A DNA stretch of 64,000 bases. Source: Schistosoma haematobium. Its lineage: Eukaryota; Platyhelminthes; Trematoda; Strigeidida; Schistosomatidae. The notes beneath the pieces are model-generated. The model did no database searches. It worked only from the letters and a program-made list of their open reading frames with translations, and had not been told where the DNA came from. Shown here piece by piece: positions 12,162 to 24,364 of the stretch. The DNA lies in NCBI RefSeq assembly GCF_000699445.3, contig NC_067197.1, positions 8,376,152-8,440,151 on the forward strand, given 5' to 3'. The translations under genes were made by a program, and so were the position numbers. Within the stretch, counting starts at the first letter, position 1. Each line of letters starts with the position of its first letter.

Positions 12162-12284
12162 AATTCAGAAAGTGAAAAGATTAAAGGTTTTCAAGAAAAC
12201 AAAAATTTGAAAAAGAAGTCAAACGAGAAGGATGATTGTGAACCGAAAAAGTCAAAGTCTACTGGTGGAATTTCTCAGGCATTA
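12162..12284 (+). CDS. FANCI: FANCI exon 5 of those visible
   Basis: The exon has 41 codons, phase 0, with a GAAATTTAG acceptor and a GTGAGT donor. It encodes a Lys/Glu/Ser-rich, probably disordered link (about 29% Lys) between the SYIQ helix and the next conserved block. The same position in vertebrate FANCI is also a poorly conserved Lys-rich linker (recalled). It ends TGGISQAL and the next exon continues ISRTIKDSRLIP. Confidence 0.85.
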
Positions 12285-13113
12285 GTGAGTTAGTCATATC
12301 GGAGATAGTATTTTGCTTGTAAAGTCACTGTTCTGAAGCTGTTTTGTGTCTTTAGTCTGTTATTTACTAATATGTAAATAAGTAGTATATCTGCCTTGAT
12401 TGATAATTGACTACGCTTTCCCAATTTATTGTTTTTTAACAGGTCTGTCAGTTTCGACTGTCATAACTATGAGTATGAAAATAGTATTGTAAAGAACTAA
12501 CTAATATTAAACAATATATTCGTTGATAGGACACACATATCTGCATCATATACGACCAATTTCGGATCTCTTTATTTATGATTCTCTGAACGTTACGAGA
12601 CATTTGTTTTAGAGTCAGTCGATTAATTCCTTTAAATACCATATATATTGGTCAAGCCTCTTCTAGCTTGTTTAGAGCCTAGTAATGTTATAGCACAATA
12701 GTAATTTAGGGTGCACATCTCATATCTTATTTACCTCAGCTAATGAAAGTTTGCCATCTTGAAATGTAATTAACATCATCTATCGTTTGTTGATAGTGGA
12801 CGATATTCATCGAGTTTACAAATTGGAAGTAAGTGCCCAAGATATGGCATCCTGATTATCAATCGTTCAATTTCATTCATAAATACAAGTCATCTTAAAA
12901 TAAATCGTTTTATTTTCTGTTGCAAAAATCCTAAATTTATAAGCTGACTTTGAGTCTCACTCAAAAATTAGTACAAACGTCTAAACTACTTGTAAGTAGT
13001 TGTTGAGGTTGAATAAAATACCAATCATATATATATAGACGGTTCTGTGATAATTTATACAAGTTGTTCACAAACCATCGAACTAATTTATAACATTTCT
13101 TTTTGGTTTACAG

Positions 13114-13212
13114 ATTTCTCGCACTATCAAAGATTCTCGCCTAATTCCACAATTAATATATGCTATTGAACAATATGAACGATTTTTAATGCAATTATCG
13201 AAAAAGTCTAAG
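13114..13212 (+). CDS. FANCI: FANCI exon 6 of those visible (signature block)
   Basis: The exon has 33 codons in phase 0 between a TTTACAG acceptor and a GTGAGC donor. The segment LIPQLIYAIEQYERFLMQL, then SKKSK, is nearly the same as the vertebrate C-terminal block that I recall as starting PNLIFAIEQYEKFL. This is the best single piece of evidence for the gene's identity. Confidence 0.96.
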
Positions 13213-13264
13213 GTGAGCATCTTTCTTTTTTATCTTTACTACTATACCGTCCTGCTTCGGCACA

Positions 13265-13380
13265 CGTATACTCTTACAGCCCACACAAAAATCAAGTGAC
13301 TTATGTAGCACACATGTATTCAGTGCCTCTTTGTACCAATATATTAATGTGTTCAAATAAATAAACAAATGATATAAATT
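13265..13380 (+). repeat. LINE/SINE 3' end with AAATA tail, short copy
   Basis: It shares the 3' motif cttacagcccacac ... tctttgtaccaatatatt ... aaataaataaac with the copies ending near 14447 and 20065. It lies just after a FANCI donor. Confidence 0.55.
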
Positions 13381-14099
13381 CCTATAACCCTGATGATTAG
13401 TTTGTAAAAGTTTTCAATAATTATTTGAATGGAAATACACCTAACTGTTAGGTCTTTTGTTCTAACTTCACTTCAAAATGTCTATTACAATATTTAAGAC
13501 ACAAGTTTAACTCAAGAGCATGCCTTCTATTTTATGTTTAAGTGACCATTTTCTCATCCTGCCGTGACGATATAATCCGTAATTGGTCACATAGGAAGTG
13601 AGAACTACCAGTTTGAAAGAATTTTTGTTAGTAAGTGAATCACTAGTCTGTCCAAGGCCATTTTGTACATCTCTCTGTCTGAACCCGTCCGGATGCATTG
13701 ATTCGAATGCCTTGTAACTGTAGTTATTTGACCTTTTTTAGTATATTTCTTCAAACACCCTCTATCTTTACATAGTGAATGTTTCTTGTTGTTATGTAGT
13801 CCTAGATTTTTTTCACTGTCGAAGTACATAAGTGAAGAAGAGGACTGAAGCTTTTTCATGGTCATCGAACTCTGTGTGCTTGAGTAAAATTATAAAATTG
13901 AACATATGTGGAGAAGTGTATAGGTGGTCATTGAATAGTGACTAAGATGATATATGTTTAGTTTTTCGTAGTGCTTTCAGTTCGGGATTGAATACGTCAG
14001 TCATAACATTTTTGACTATGAGACTAAATAATACGGTTTTGATATCTTGAAACCCATGAATATTTCTAATAGTCATATGCTTTACTAGCTATTTATTAA

Positions 14100-14448
14100 C
14101 TGTAAGTGTTGGGGGATCCACCCAGGAGAGTTGGAAAACCCTGATTCCAAACCATTAGTACACATGGGCTTCAGTATCTTAAGGGAAAATATGATGTATG
14201 AACTTATTGTTGGTCACGAGTTACCATGAGACTGCATTTTCTAACGTTGCTCCACTGCCTAGTGGATTAGATCGTTAGGTCAAATTTTCGGCGAGTAGCC
14301 TCCCCTAAAATCCTTCTGCTTCCGTTCAAGTATCCGGGCAGTATCCCAGCCCTCACACAACTTGAATGATGAAATGTAGCGCATATACATTTGGTGCCTT
14401 CTTCTAACAATGTTTATGTCTTTAAATAAATAAATAAATAAATAAATG
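14100..14448 (+). repeat. LINE/SINE 3' end with (AAAT)n tail
   Basis: About 350 bp ending cagtatcccagccctcac ... tttggtgccttcttctaac ... (aaat)n. It is alignable by eye with 18720-19385 (minus the insertion there) and with the 3' part of 19660-20065. The shared ctagtggattaga and tggattaga core marks the same family. I do not know the family name. There is no intact coding frame. Confidence 0.65.
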
Positions 14449-14904
14449 GAAATCTTCGTATTTAATAAGGTTAGAATAATTCAAAACACTTAATAATTAT
14501 TCTTCCATCTATTTCATTCAAGATTCTTATTAAAAACTGATAATAGTAGTAGTTTTCTAAAACATTTCATAAAACTTACTTAAAAATGTTTCTTTTGTTG
14601 TTAATGTGAAAAATGTACACAAAAAAGAATACAGTCTTGTCCTTTATTCTAATTCTCACTGTTTAAATTATTAATTTACATTACTGTTACTGTTGTTTGT
14701 CGGATGAATGAATGAATCTGTAAGCTGTTATGTATGTTAATTATTAGTTGTCTAGACACTTAATTTTCCTATTCAAATTCTACCATTTTTTTTCTGTATT
14801 TTTCAATTTACATTTTACATTTAAAAATAATACATAAATATTTCATGTTAGTGATAAAGTGATTTACATATGATTTCAAGGTTTTATTGAACTGTTTTGA
14901 CATA

Positions 14905-14906
<2 letters not shown>

Positions 14907-14940
<34 letters not shown>
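14907..14940. repeat. (TG)n microsatellite
   Basis: A TG dinucleotide run of about 34 bp in the intron between 13212 and 15790. Confidence 0.95.
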
Positions 14941-14942
<2 letters not shown>

Positions 14943-15789
14943 TAGCCTTTCACTATCATGCTATACTAACGGTTATTGTGGAGCATTTCACTAAAGTTAC
15001 AGTTTTGGTGATTCTTCTTATTTGTTTTCCTTTTTGTTTGAGTTTCTTTGACAAGTATTTTAATTAAGTTGAAGTTTTGCGAAGACTGGCTTTATTTGTT
15101 ACAGATTGATCTGATTTGGTTGTGCCTTTATAAATTAGGGAGTAGTGTATATTGATGAGATCAATGTTTAATGAATTCCACCCTGTAAAGTATTTGGATT
15201 GGTTAGCTTTTAAACTCTAATCGTTTCATTCTCAGAGTAAAAATTTCACATTACATTGGAGAGTATAGTTAATTACTCATTAGTTTATTATAATATGTGA
15301 AGTCAATAACTGTTCATTACTTGGCTTTTAGGAATAAGACACAGTAGTATAAGGAACAATTTTATACGTTCCAATTATTATCTGGTTATTTTATTTGTTG
15401 GACGAATATTTGATAAGTTTTGGATTAACTACTATGATATTCACAGGTTGTATTCTTCACGGTTTGATCTCAGTTGCGGTATCATTAATAACTGAGGGTC
15501 AGTGGACATACACGACCCCATCAATAGTCGAACTCAGGGCATTCACATTTTTCATCAAACTCCTAACCATATGACTACTGGGTTGACATTTTATGGTATA
15601 AACATTTCCAACTTCAGTGAACTCACGATATAGTATGATGTCATTGTCTTTGGGAGATGTTCATTCATTTGTTGGTTAAGTTGCGTGATAGTAATTTGAT
15701 GTGTAATTACTTTATTTAGTCCAGTGCATAATCCTAGTAGTAGTTCATGAGCTCTCTCGATGTCAAGTTTCATTTTTTTTATTTTCTAG

Positions 15790-16209
15790 ATTAATCTTAT
15801 GCGTAATGTCAAATTGAGTACAGTACGAGATTTTCGTATTAATCAAGCTGCAGTGATTGCCAGTTTAGAACAATCTACTGCTTTGAGTCTTAGTAGTCTT
15901 AGTGATAACAGTGAACCCGATGAAGTTACTGAGAATTTAAACAATGACGTTATAAATGCTAATGATCCGACTGAGAGAGAAGAGGAAGATACCAATCGTA
16001 GGAGTGATAATGATAATGATGACGATAAGCAGCACCGTAGTAGCCATTATCAAGATGATAATCATGTTTCTGGTGATGAAAATAATGTGTGTGACGATAT
16101 CGATTCGCATAATGTAATGCATACTAATGATATAGATGAAAATGTAGAAAACATTTCATCGAATCACCTATCTAAATCACGTACTACTGTAACACCTGCT
16201 TGGGGTCGT
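15790..16209 (+). CDS. FANCI: FANCI exon 7 of those visible: last conserved helix plus acidic tail
   Basis: The exon has 140 codons, phase 0, with an ATTTTCTAG acceptor and a GTAAGT donor. The first residues INLMRNVKLSTVRDFRI match the vertebrate block starting VNLMQHMKLSTSRDFKI (recalled). The next 110 residues are a disordered Asp/Glu/Asn/Ser tail with runs such as REEEDTNRRSDNDNDDD. Vertebrate FANCI has a short acidic tail here with an EDGE motif linked to DNA binding; no EDGE is present, only GDEN. Reading through the donor meets TAA after two codons, so an unspliced form would end at VS. Confidence 0.93.
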
Positions 16210-17714
16210 GTAAGTTAATGTTATTGTTTTGTTTTCAATTTGTCGTTATATACTTTTCATAAAACTTATAGAAACGTTAATATTGTAACTCAATGTTTCA
16301 TTGTATTTCAAAATAATATAATGTTATTCCATGATAATCGGATTCTGTTTACCAAAGAATGCGAATACTTATAGTATCCAATACTACGTAATCTTCAAAT
16401 GCACTAAGATTATATAGACTTGTTAATTAAGTACACCTGTTTTTCAAATTACTGCTGTTTATCAGGGTTCAGTGCAATGCCGATGCTAAGATCAAAATAG
16501 GTGGAATTATGTTTGAACTTGCTACGTATATGCTGAATGTGGAGTACTTTGACGTTTAAATATTAATCTCAAGTTCTCCTACGAAATTCCTGGAAACATT
16601 TGGCGTAATCTAGATTATGTTGTTTTGTGTTACCTCCTCACTGTATCGTATTCTTTGATTGCTAATATCAAATTATTATCAAGAGATACAATATCATTAT
16701 AGCTAACATTTAGTGTATTTTGAGATTCCTTAGTGAGAAATGTTGTGGTTATGTATAGGATACTAAACAAATGTGTCAAAACAGTTAATGTCGTAGTGTT
16801 TTCTCATCAGCTGACCTTTTCTTTGACATTTATTAAGTATGCTTATACACTTTGTACATTGACTCACAGTACTAGTGTCCGGATCGTGAAGTAAAATGAT
16901 TCCATAACATCATAGACTTTGGTTTGAGCCATTTTGATATATGTAAAGTACTCGATTGAGTTCTTTACGATAATCTCAAAAAGATTTGTTAAAGCCATTT
17001 GATGATGTGACTCGGAATCAGTTTCGTTACCACATATTCCTTCACTTCTTCCTCTTAGCTTCTCGTTTTCAATGTTATCCTGAGACTTTTTATTCCATGA
17101 ATTAATCCTCTACTCTGAAAAATAGCATTCTGTTTTCTTGATTTCATCTGGTCTTTCGTAGAGAGATATATCTTGTACATCAATAAAATTCCCAACGTCA
17201 TATACTTAATTTAGTAACAGTGTTAAAGTGAAATTTCAAATACATTAGTTAGATATTTCAGTGTAGTATTTAGTATTTTTATTTTTGTTTTGATTGTCAC
17301 ACACATACATAGCAGGAGAGAAAGAGAGAACTAAGTCATTGAAAATCATATGAAATTGAAATACTGATAATAGTATCAATAACAACGAAAGTTTCAAGTT
17401 ATTTCAAAATGAATAGTTAACATTAATGGGATAAGCTGTTGGACAATAAATAATAGTAAAACTCACCGTCTCTAGAGAAAGACAAATCGAGGGAATGTAA
17501 TTGTTGTACAGTTACAATGTATTCTAAGTCATGTCTAAATCCTCTCTGACTATCGGTTACAGTTAGTTCGCAGATTCTTGACTATGTTGGTCTGGATTCT
17601 ACAATAGTTATGAGCTAATATTGTATGTAATCTTCGTCTTTAATCTACTGTTATGCTAACTATCAAAGCTTTTTAGATATTGGTCATTACTGGATTCTTT
17701 TTAAATTCCGTTAT

Positions 17715-17900
17715 TATGGACGACGAAACCAAAACGTAGCATCAATAAATTTAATCATTGACTGTTGGACTGTTGGTGGGTGAACACTAACTGGTTAAGG
17801 TCCACACGATTATCGCAACCAATGGTTACAGATTTTTGAATGACATGTCTCAGGATCAGTCTCGATGGGGCAGATGCATTCACCTTTTTATCTTCACGTA
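17715..17900 (+). repeat. Decayed LINE 3' end, same family as 31.7 and 57.4 kb
   Basis: The sequence gaaaccaaaacgtagcatca and the following atcagtctcgatgggg align with better copies near 31.95 and 57.45 kb. It is too decayed for a coding call. Confidence 0.5.
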
Positions 17901-18189
17901 GATCCTACGTTTCGAACTTAACCGCGAATCTACCCCTTCTCGAATCATATTGTCTTCACCTAATCTTATAATGATACTGCTACTACTTATCACTGCCTCG
18001 AGATTGGTCTCCATAATTTTATCTCTTTGCTTTGATATATTATAGCGAACTGTATCGATGCACATCTGTACCGGATTCTTTTTTGCTTATGACTGGTTCT
18101 TTCCCATACAAAATTTTTTCTCAACTAAAACTTCGTCTTGTAATGATTTTTTTAATATTTAATTTTTGTTTCTTCATTTCACATTGTAG

Positions 18190-18243
18190 CAGGTCAATCC
18201 AGTATCACAACGTAGATCAGCATTGAAAAGATCATTACAATCA

Positions 18244-18288
<45 letters not shown>

Positions 18289-18330
18289 CAGTTAACATGT
18301 GATGCGAAAGCGAAAAAGCCAAAACTCTGA
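18190..18330 (+). CDS. FANCI: FANCI last exon with poly-Asn run and basic C-terminus
   Basis: The acceptor is a tandem NAGNAG (TAGCAG); starting at 18190 or 18193 includes or omits one Gln without changing frame. The exon encodes 46 residues to a TGA at 18328-18330. It has RRSALKRSLQSI, then 14 Asn encoded by (AAT)13 plus AAC, and finally AKAKKPKL, a likely nuclear localisation signal matching the basic end of vertebrate FANCI. Length and frame fit the upstream exon (phase 0). No canonical AATAAA was noticed close downstream; the 3' end probably lies within the next 200 bp. Confidence 0.85.
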
Positions 18331-18599
18331 ACATATATCTTTTTGGAAATGTCGTTTGTTAAAGAAACTACGAAATAGACAAGATTTTTAATTCTATTTA
18401 TTGTATGGGTTTTAGATTTTTTGTGTGTTTTTCTTCTTATCATTGAGATTTATAAAGAAATATACGTTTTTATTTCTTTGAGTTGGTTTTAATGAGTCAT
18501 GTGTATTTTAAACCAAATGAAATTGTCTACTGAAGTAAATAGTAATATAAAGTAATTAATGAGATTGCTGTGAATCGTTTGATCATTTTCAGATCGGCA

Positions 18600-18975
18600 C
18601 TATTGACTACATCCCCCCCGCCGAAATGCCTTGGTACGGCTGACGGTGGGGAGATCCCGATCTTCCTCTCGAAACGTTCTCATATATCCACATATATGTA
18701 GTCACTTTCTGGGAGGTCATACTCATTGGCTTCTTGCAGTGGGGATGTTCACGAAATTGAGAGGATGAAAAGCGAATTTACGGCGCTTAAGTCTGACTTT
18801 GTGGTAATGATGATCAACCTAGTAGAGTCGGAAAATCCTGACTCCAAACTAATAGCCCATATGAGTTTCAGTATCTTGAGTGAAAAAATATCGTATGCAT
18901 CTGTTTTTTATCAGCGAATACGACTAGACCTCATCTTCTAACACTGCACCAATGTCTTGTGGATTAGACCTCTAG
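18600..18975 (+). repeat. LINE/SINE copy, left part (split by a Merlin MITE)
   Basis: It has the same family as 14100-14448: gagtcggaaaatcctgactc, cagtatcttgagtgaaaaa and cttgtggattagac are shared. The copy breaks at 18975 and resumes at about 19266 (ggccaaagggtcggg, then cagtattctggcccac), so the MITE between landed in it. Confidence 0.65.
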
Positions 18976-19265
18976 GGTGAGACTATAATTTATAGACGAC
19001 CCTTCGAGCGACGCTAAAGTGATCTTGAGAGTGTACACCTAGTAGCTAGGATTAAATAAGGGTTATAAACTAGTGTGAGGGATTAGAATTGTGATTTACA
19101 GTTGATGGGTAAGGTTAGAAATTAGATTTAGGGTTTTCATCATGAACTGACTTCAGTTGAAATGCCAAAACTATATTTACCCAAATGGATGAGTAAATTT
19201 CGCCCCAAAATCGGAGACCTATTATCTTATACCTAACTGGTTCATCCATAAATTATAGTGTCGCC
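18976..19265 (-). mobile_element. Merlin-type MITE, nested in a LINE/SINE
   Basis: This 290-bp non-coding element has inverted ends (ggtgagactataatttata at the left; tataatttatggat to the right, reading inward from ggcgac). The body is a diverged reverse-oriented relative of 46591-46879: the ggttaggtataagataatag region lies near the right end here and near the left end there. The target duplication is probably gacctctag / gatctcgag, 7 of 9 matching. It lacks a transposase, so it was moved in trans. Confidence 0.8.
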
Positions 19266-19390
19266 GATCTCGAGGCCAAAGGGTCGGGAAGTTGCCCTGT
19301 AAAAGAACAACTTGCTCCAGTTTGGTCATCCGGCCAGTATTCTGGCCCACATACAAATTTAATGATAACTACTTCTTATACATTTAATGA
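19266..19390 (+). repeat. LINE/SINE copy, right part
   Basis: This continues the copy that starts near 18600 after the MITE insertion. Its end resembles cagtatcccagccc in the sister copies but lacks the clear AAATA tail. Confidence 0.55.
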
Positions 19391-19659
19391 CTGTTCGTTT
19401 TTTGAAACAGAAGAATTTTAGTTAGACGTGTGATGATAATTGATGCATTTGTAAGTTTATGCGTTTATTATCCCATGTTATAATTCACTTTACTGGTATT
19501 CAGGCTAAATCATCTTATGCAAACGTAAAATAAGCTAACCAATATAAACTTATTAAAGCTGCAACTCAATGATTATCTCTTGAACTCAGTTATCATCTGA
19601 TCTAGGAATGTTTTACATCATTGTTATCAATTAGTTTAACAGTATGTATTTTAATAATT

Positions 19660-20065
19660 TATTTGAGATGACTTCGTTAGGTTTTAAAAGAAGTGGCTTC
19701 AGTTGTATGAAACCTACTGTATGACCCGGATCGATAGTGTTGATTTCTAACTTATCAGGGAATGTAGCTAACAAAAAGTGACGACTGTTAAGGCCTCAAT
19801 TTATTGTAATAGAACTGACCATCACTCCCATGCCCTAAGTAATGTCATCAGTCTAATTAGTGTTTCTCCACTACCTTTTTATATGATTTCAATTTTAACT
19901 GTCAGGTCATGTTTTCTAGTGGTCTCCTAAGAAAACCACCTGCTTCGTTTTGGGCACCCGGGCAGTATCCCAGCCCTCATATAAATCGAGACATTTTTGT
20001 GGAGCATATCTATTTGGTGCCTTCTTGTACCATTGTTTGTATGTTTAAATAAATAAATACATTCG
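19660..20065 (+). repeat. LINE/SINE 3' end with AAATA tail
   Basis: The 3' part (cagtatcccagccctcat, tttggtgccttcttgtacc, aaataaataaata) matches 14330-14448. The 5' limit is uncertain. There is no intact coding frame. Confidence 0.6.
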
Positions 20066-22400
20066 TTTACATGTGCGCTCATTCTCTTCCCATCTAACTC
20101 GTTTGCGGCATATTGCTTCATATTACTTGTTGATATACAGTAGACAGTTCTATTTCTAATAATTTCTAAACTTATGGTGTGACTCAAGTTTCTGTTTTGT
20201 AGTATCCTAAAGTATTTATATAAACTTGTAGCATCTATATTTTAACTGTTGTAACAGCTATTCCCAGTCTTACACATTCATTTAATCTTTGTTTACATGC
20301 ATCTGTTTCCATATCTGTGTGTTTTTAATATCCATTTTGGTGGTTGGTGAACTGTTGTTAACATTAGACACACCCATCAACTGTCATTTACACAGTCATA
20401 TTTTGTGATTAACTTCTATGGTAATAATACAGGGAGTCTTTCTCTTTCCAGACATAAAGACATGGTAATCGCCGCAGATACCTAGCTAGTTGACGTTTGT
20501 AACCATTCTATATATGCTCCTTAATAACAGAACAATTCTTCAGACAAATCGTTGTTTGTTCAACTTTGGTTTCGCCTGTATCTTAATCACGTATTTGGAC
20601 GCTTCGATAGAATTAAAACCTCCCCACTTATTAATTGGATTTAAATACTAATATGCTCAAATTCATAATGTTTACATTAACATTTATTGTTGACGACAAA
20701 ATTGTGTATTTTATGTTCATAACTATGTTGTGAAAACATAAGCTATAAAACTCAGGTCTAGATATCCTAGTACCCACAATATTATCATACGAATTTGCAA
20801 ATCTGGGAAATTTCGGTCAAGCATAACAGTGCCAATAGTTTTATTCTTTCAAATATAAAAATTAGTCTCGTTTTTGATTTAGTTTTGTTCTACTAATACC
20901 AATTAAAATAAATCCAAAAATGTGTACAATAAAAATCCATTTGAAAAATCTAAACTTAAAGTGATCGCTGTTTTTAAGTTATCCTAAAAAATTTTCAACT
21001 GTAAAACGTCACTAACACCATGTCTCCAACTGTAGAATGCGATCCGATGAGTAATTGTATGTGTCTCTAGTACTTTTAAAACCATTAGTCTGTGATTTTG
21101 CAGAGCTGCATGCTTCTAGACTATTCTACTGTGCAACACTATCGTGTTTTTTTTAATAAAAATAGATCGAAAGTAATGAAAAAATCCGTGTTACTTTCCA
21201 GCTTCCAGTTAAGTTAATGTAGTATGTAGAATACCTGAGTTCGAACCGGGTGTTATCTATACCGGTATGAATAGCCGACTAACATAAACATTCCTTATAC
21301 AAGAAATGTATAATTGAATGATGAATGGATGTATTTGATAAATCAATTGCATAAGTGGAACCAGTCATTCATATTTTTCTCTCTATTTGTCTTTATCTCT
21401 TCCTGTCATAAAAAGTGAAATATTCTACTATGATTTATGTATAACAAATTATTTTGATCATCTATTTATGCAATAACAAAAATATTTACCTGTCATTTGA
21501 AAAAAAAAATAATTAGCCACTATATTAAGTGATTGGATTCTTCACACACACACACACACACACACATTCTCCTACGATCGTACTAGTAAGTATGAACATC
21601 AAGTTGAATCGCCCAATAGTGAACATATATTGACCTCAACAGCTAATTGTTTCGTATTTAATCTTAGACTATTCAATTTCATCAGTTCTCTTGTTTTAAT
21701 CATTTTTTTTTGTTTTTTTTTCAATTTACAATAATGGATATTCATTTTAACTTAAATCTAGTCCCTACTTCTCCCCACCCCCACTCAACTACTCCATAGA
21801 AAATTGTAACTAACTAACTAACTAATATCGAATTTATTAAGCATATAAAACTATCAATTAATATGTCAATGTGTGTATATCTATTCATCATGTAAATAGA
21901 TGGTACTTTCGTTTCTACATAATTGATTAATTTCCATGATAATTATGATTAATTTATTTGCTTCTTTTTTTGTTTTTAATTATTAGTTGAAATTTGTTTT
22001 GTGTTTTTTTTTTAATGGAAGAAAATATTCTAATCATACATAATAAAAACACAACTTTATCAATAATGAAGCGTGTTTCCTATTTCATATTTTATTGATA
22101 CTAGTAATAGATATTGGTAGTATGGAGAGAACACAGAGGGAAATAGAGAGCCCTAGTGAATAGTTATTTTGTTATTATTATCATTATTATTCAATATTTC
22201 TATAAGAATATTCACTGACAACTTCATATACGATCATTTAGGATTCAAGTCTTATAGCTAGTAAAGTGGTTTTGAAAAATTACTTAGTTGGAATTCAGTG
22301 AATTATATTTATCAGTTTGAGTAATATGGATTATTAGTGGAGTAGAAAATTTACTAATCAATAAAATGTGTTTATTTGTGGTAAATTGTGGTACTGTTTA
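20066..22400. other. AT-rich intergenic DNA
   Basis: I saw no gene. There is a short (CA)n run at 21543-21567, and a box-B-like gagttcgaaccgg near 21240 that may be the last trace of a tRNA-headed SINE. Poly-T and AT-rich tracts fill the rest. Confidence 0.6.
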
Positions 22401-22404
22401 ACAT

Positions 22405-23283
22405 ACTTACTTACACCTGTTACTCCTCGTGAAGGAACATAGGCCGCTCACTAGCATTCTCCATCCAACCCTGTCCTGGGCAATCCTTTCCAGCTACTTC
22501 CAGTTGTTATTCATCGTTTTCATATCTGATTCTATTTCCCGACGTAATGTGTTCTTTGGCCTTCCTCTTTTCCACTTCCCTTCAGGATTCCAAGTTAGGG
22601 CTTGCCTCATGATGCAGTTCGATGATTTGCCTAATGTATGTCCTATCCATTTCCATCGTCTTTTCCTAATTTCTTCTCCAGCTGGAAGCTGGTTTGTTCT
22701 CTCCCAGAGAAGGCTGTTGCTGATGGTATCCGACCAATCCATGTTGAGTATCTTGCGTAGACAACCATTTATAAATACTTGTACCTTCTTGATTGTGGTT
22801 GTTGTAGTTCTCCAAGTCTCAGCTCCGTACAGTAGAACTGCCTTGACGTTCGTATTGAAGATTCTCACTATGATATTGGTTGAAAGTTGTTTTGAGTTCC
22901 ATATGTTCTTCAATTGTAGGAATGCGGCCCTTGCTTTGCCAATCCTCGCCCTTACGTCTGCATCTGAACCTGCTTGTTCATCGATGATACTTCCCAGATA
23001 TGTGAAGAATTCTACATCTTCCAGAGTTTCGCCATCAAGGGTGATTGGATTGCTGTTCTCCGCTTTGAATTTGAGGACCTTGGTTTTCTCCTTGTGTATG
23101 TTGAGGCTTACTGATGCAGAGACTGCTGCTACACTGGCTGTCTTTATCTGCATTTATTCGTGTGTATGAGATTGGAGGGCTAGGTCATCTGCGAAGTCCA
23201 AATCGTCTAATTGGTTCTGAGCTGTCCATTGTATGCCGTGTTTTCCTTCAGATGTCGAGGTCTTCATAATCCAGTCGACTGTT
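22405..23283 (-). pseudogene. RTE LINE, 5'-truncated copy with stops
   Basis: This - strand copy covers the last part of the RTE polyprotein, from the [15 protein letters not shown] segment through the FADD motif to the C-terminus, and ends in a short (AAGT)n tail at the left edge. Two stops break the frame, one just after LALQSHTHE and one in NNNWK. The 219-codon frame at 23153-22494 is the piece between them. It is very close in sequence to the intact copy at 5629-8846, so insertion was fairly recent. Confidence 0.93.
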
Positions 23284-23389
23284 TCACATGCTTAAATTCA
23301 AATATATGTATATCACAATGTTTGTAGACGGATAGGATGGAATTACTTAGAAATTTTGAATTTCGGTTTTTTGTTACTTATCTTGACTA

Positions 23390-24055
23390 AATTCCGCCTG
23401 TGGCTCTTCTGGAGTTACTGCCCGTCCCAAGGCCGGATGAAGGAGGAGGGTTAGGCATGAGGTCGGCAGCCCCATCTACTAAAAAAATCTTGCTGAAAAA
23501 AACGCTAGCAAGATTAAATAAATTAAACGAATTAAACTCTGCCCTAGGAGTTGAGGGAAAAATATGATGCTTCAAGATGAAAGCCGAAATTCTTAGTAAA
23601 TCACGAGGCCGATGACACTTCTAACAAACAAAGCAACAATTTTTATAGGTACATGGAAACGTGGAGAACTACTACAACCATCATCAAGAAGGTACAAATA
23701 TTTATTAATAGTTGTCTACACAAGATACTCAACATCCATTGGCCGGATACTATCAACAACAGTCTTTTGTGGGAGAGGACAACCTAGCTTCCAGCTGAAG
23801 AAGAAATGAGGAAAAGACGATGAAAATGGATAGGACATACATTACGCAAATCATCAAACTACATCACGAGGCAAGCCCTAACTTGGAATCCTTAATAGAA
23901 GTCTGAAGAACACACTACATCGGGAACTGCAAGTAGACATGAAGAGAATGAATAAGAACTAGAATGGAATGAACAGGACAGGATTGAATAGAGAGTGCTG
24001 GTGGGTGGTCTATGCTCCTTCATGAGGAGTTACAGGCGTAAGTAAGTAAGTAATG
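23390..24055 (+). mobile_element. Internally deleted RTE copy with both ends and a target-site duplication
   Basis: This copy keeps the RTE 5' leader (about 23391-23610), the start of the frame (MTLLTNKATIFIGTW, beginning 23612) and the last about 390 bp with the AAGT tail. About 2.5 kb in between is missing. The join near 23655-23665 links the endonuclease start (acatggaa) directly to the tggagaactac segment of the RT end. The sequence ttgacta occurs at 23383-23389 and 24056-24062, consistent with a 7-bp target duplication. It therefore seems to have inserted as an already shortened RNA, moved by another RTE's proteins. Several stops lie in the 3' part. Confidence 0.85.
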
Positions 24056-24364
24056 TTGACTAGCATATATTTAATTCGGATTAATTTGAATTCTAACTGA
24101 ATTAGAGTTATATTTCTAACTAGTACCATCGAGTTTTATAACAAAGATTGATTTACCTTATAAGGTAGATAACTTAGACAAATATGCTTTGGAATTGAAG
24201 GGAAATTGTTTTCTGTTGAATGAGTATTAGGAATTAAAATATTCGTTGGTTATATTCTAATCACTTTCTTTCTCATTCACTGAGATATGTTTGTTGTTTT
24301 TATTATCATTTTTCACTATGTATCCTGTATCTCTTTTGAATGATTAAGATTATATTAAAACTTT

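Noticed and set aside
22429..23169. 246-codon + strand frame
   Set aside because: Antisense shadow of the truncated RTE copy; the real motifs are on the - strand.
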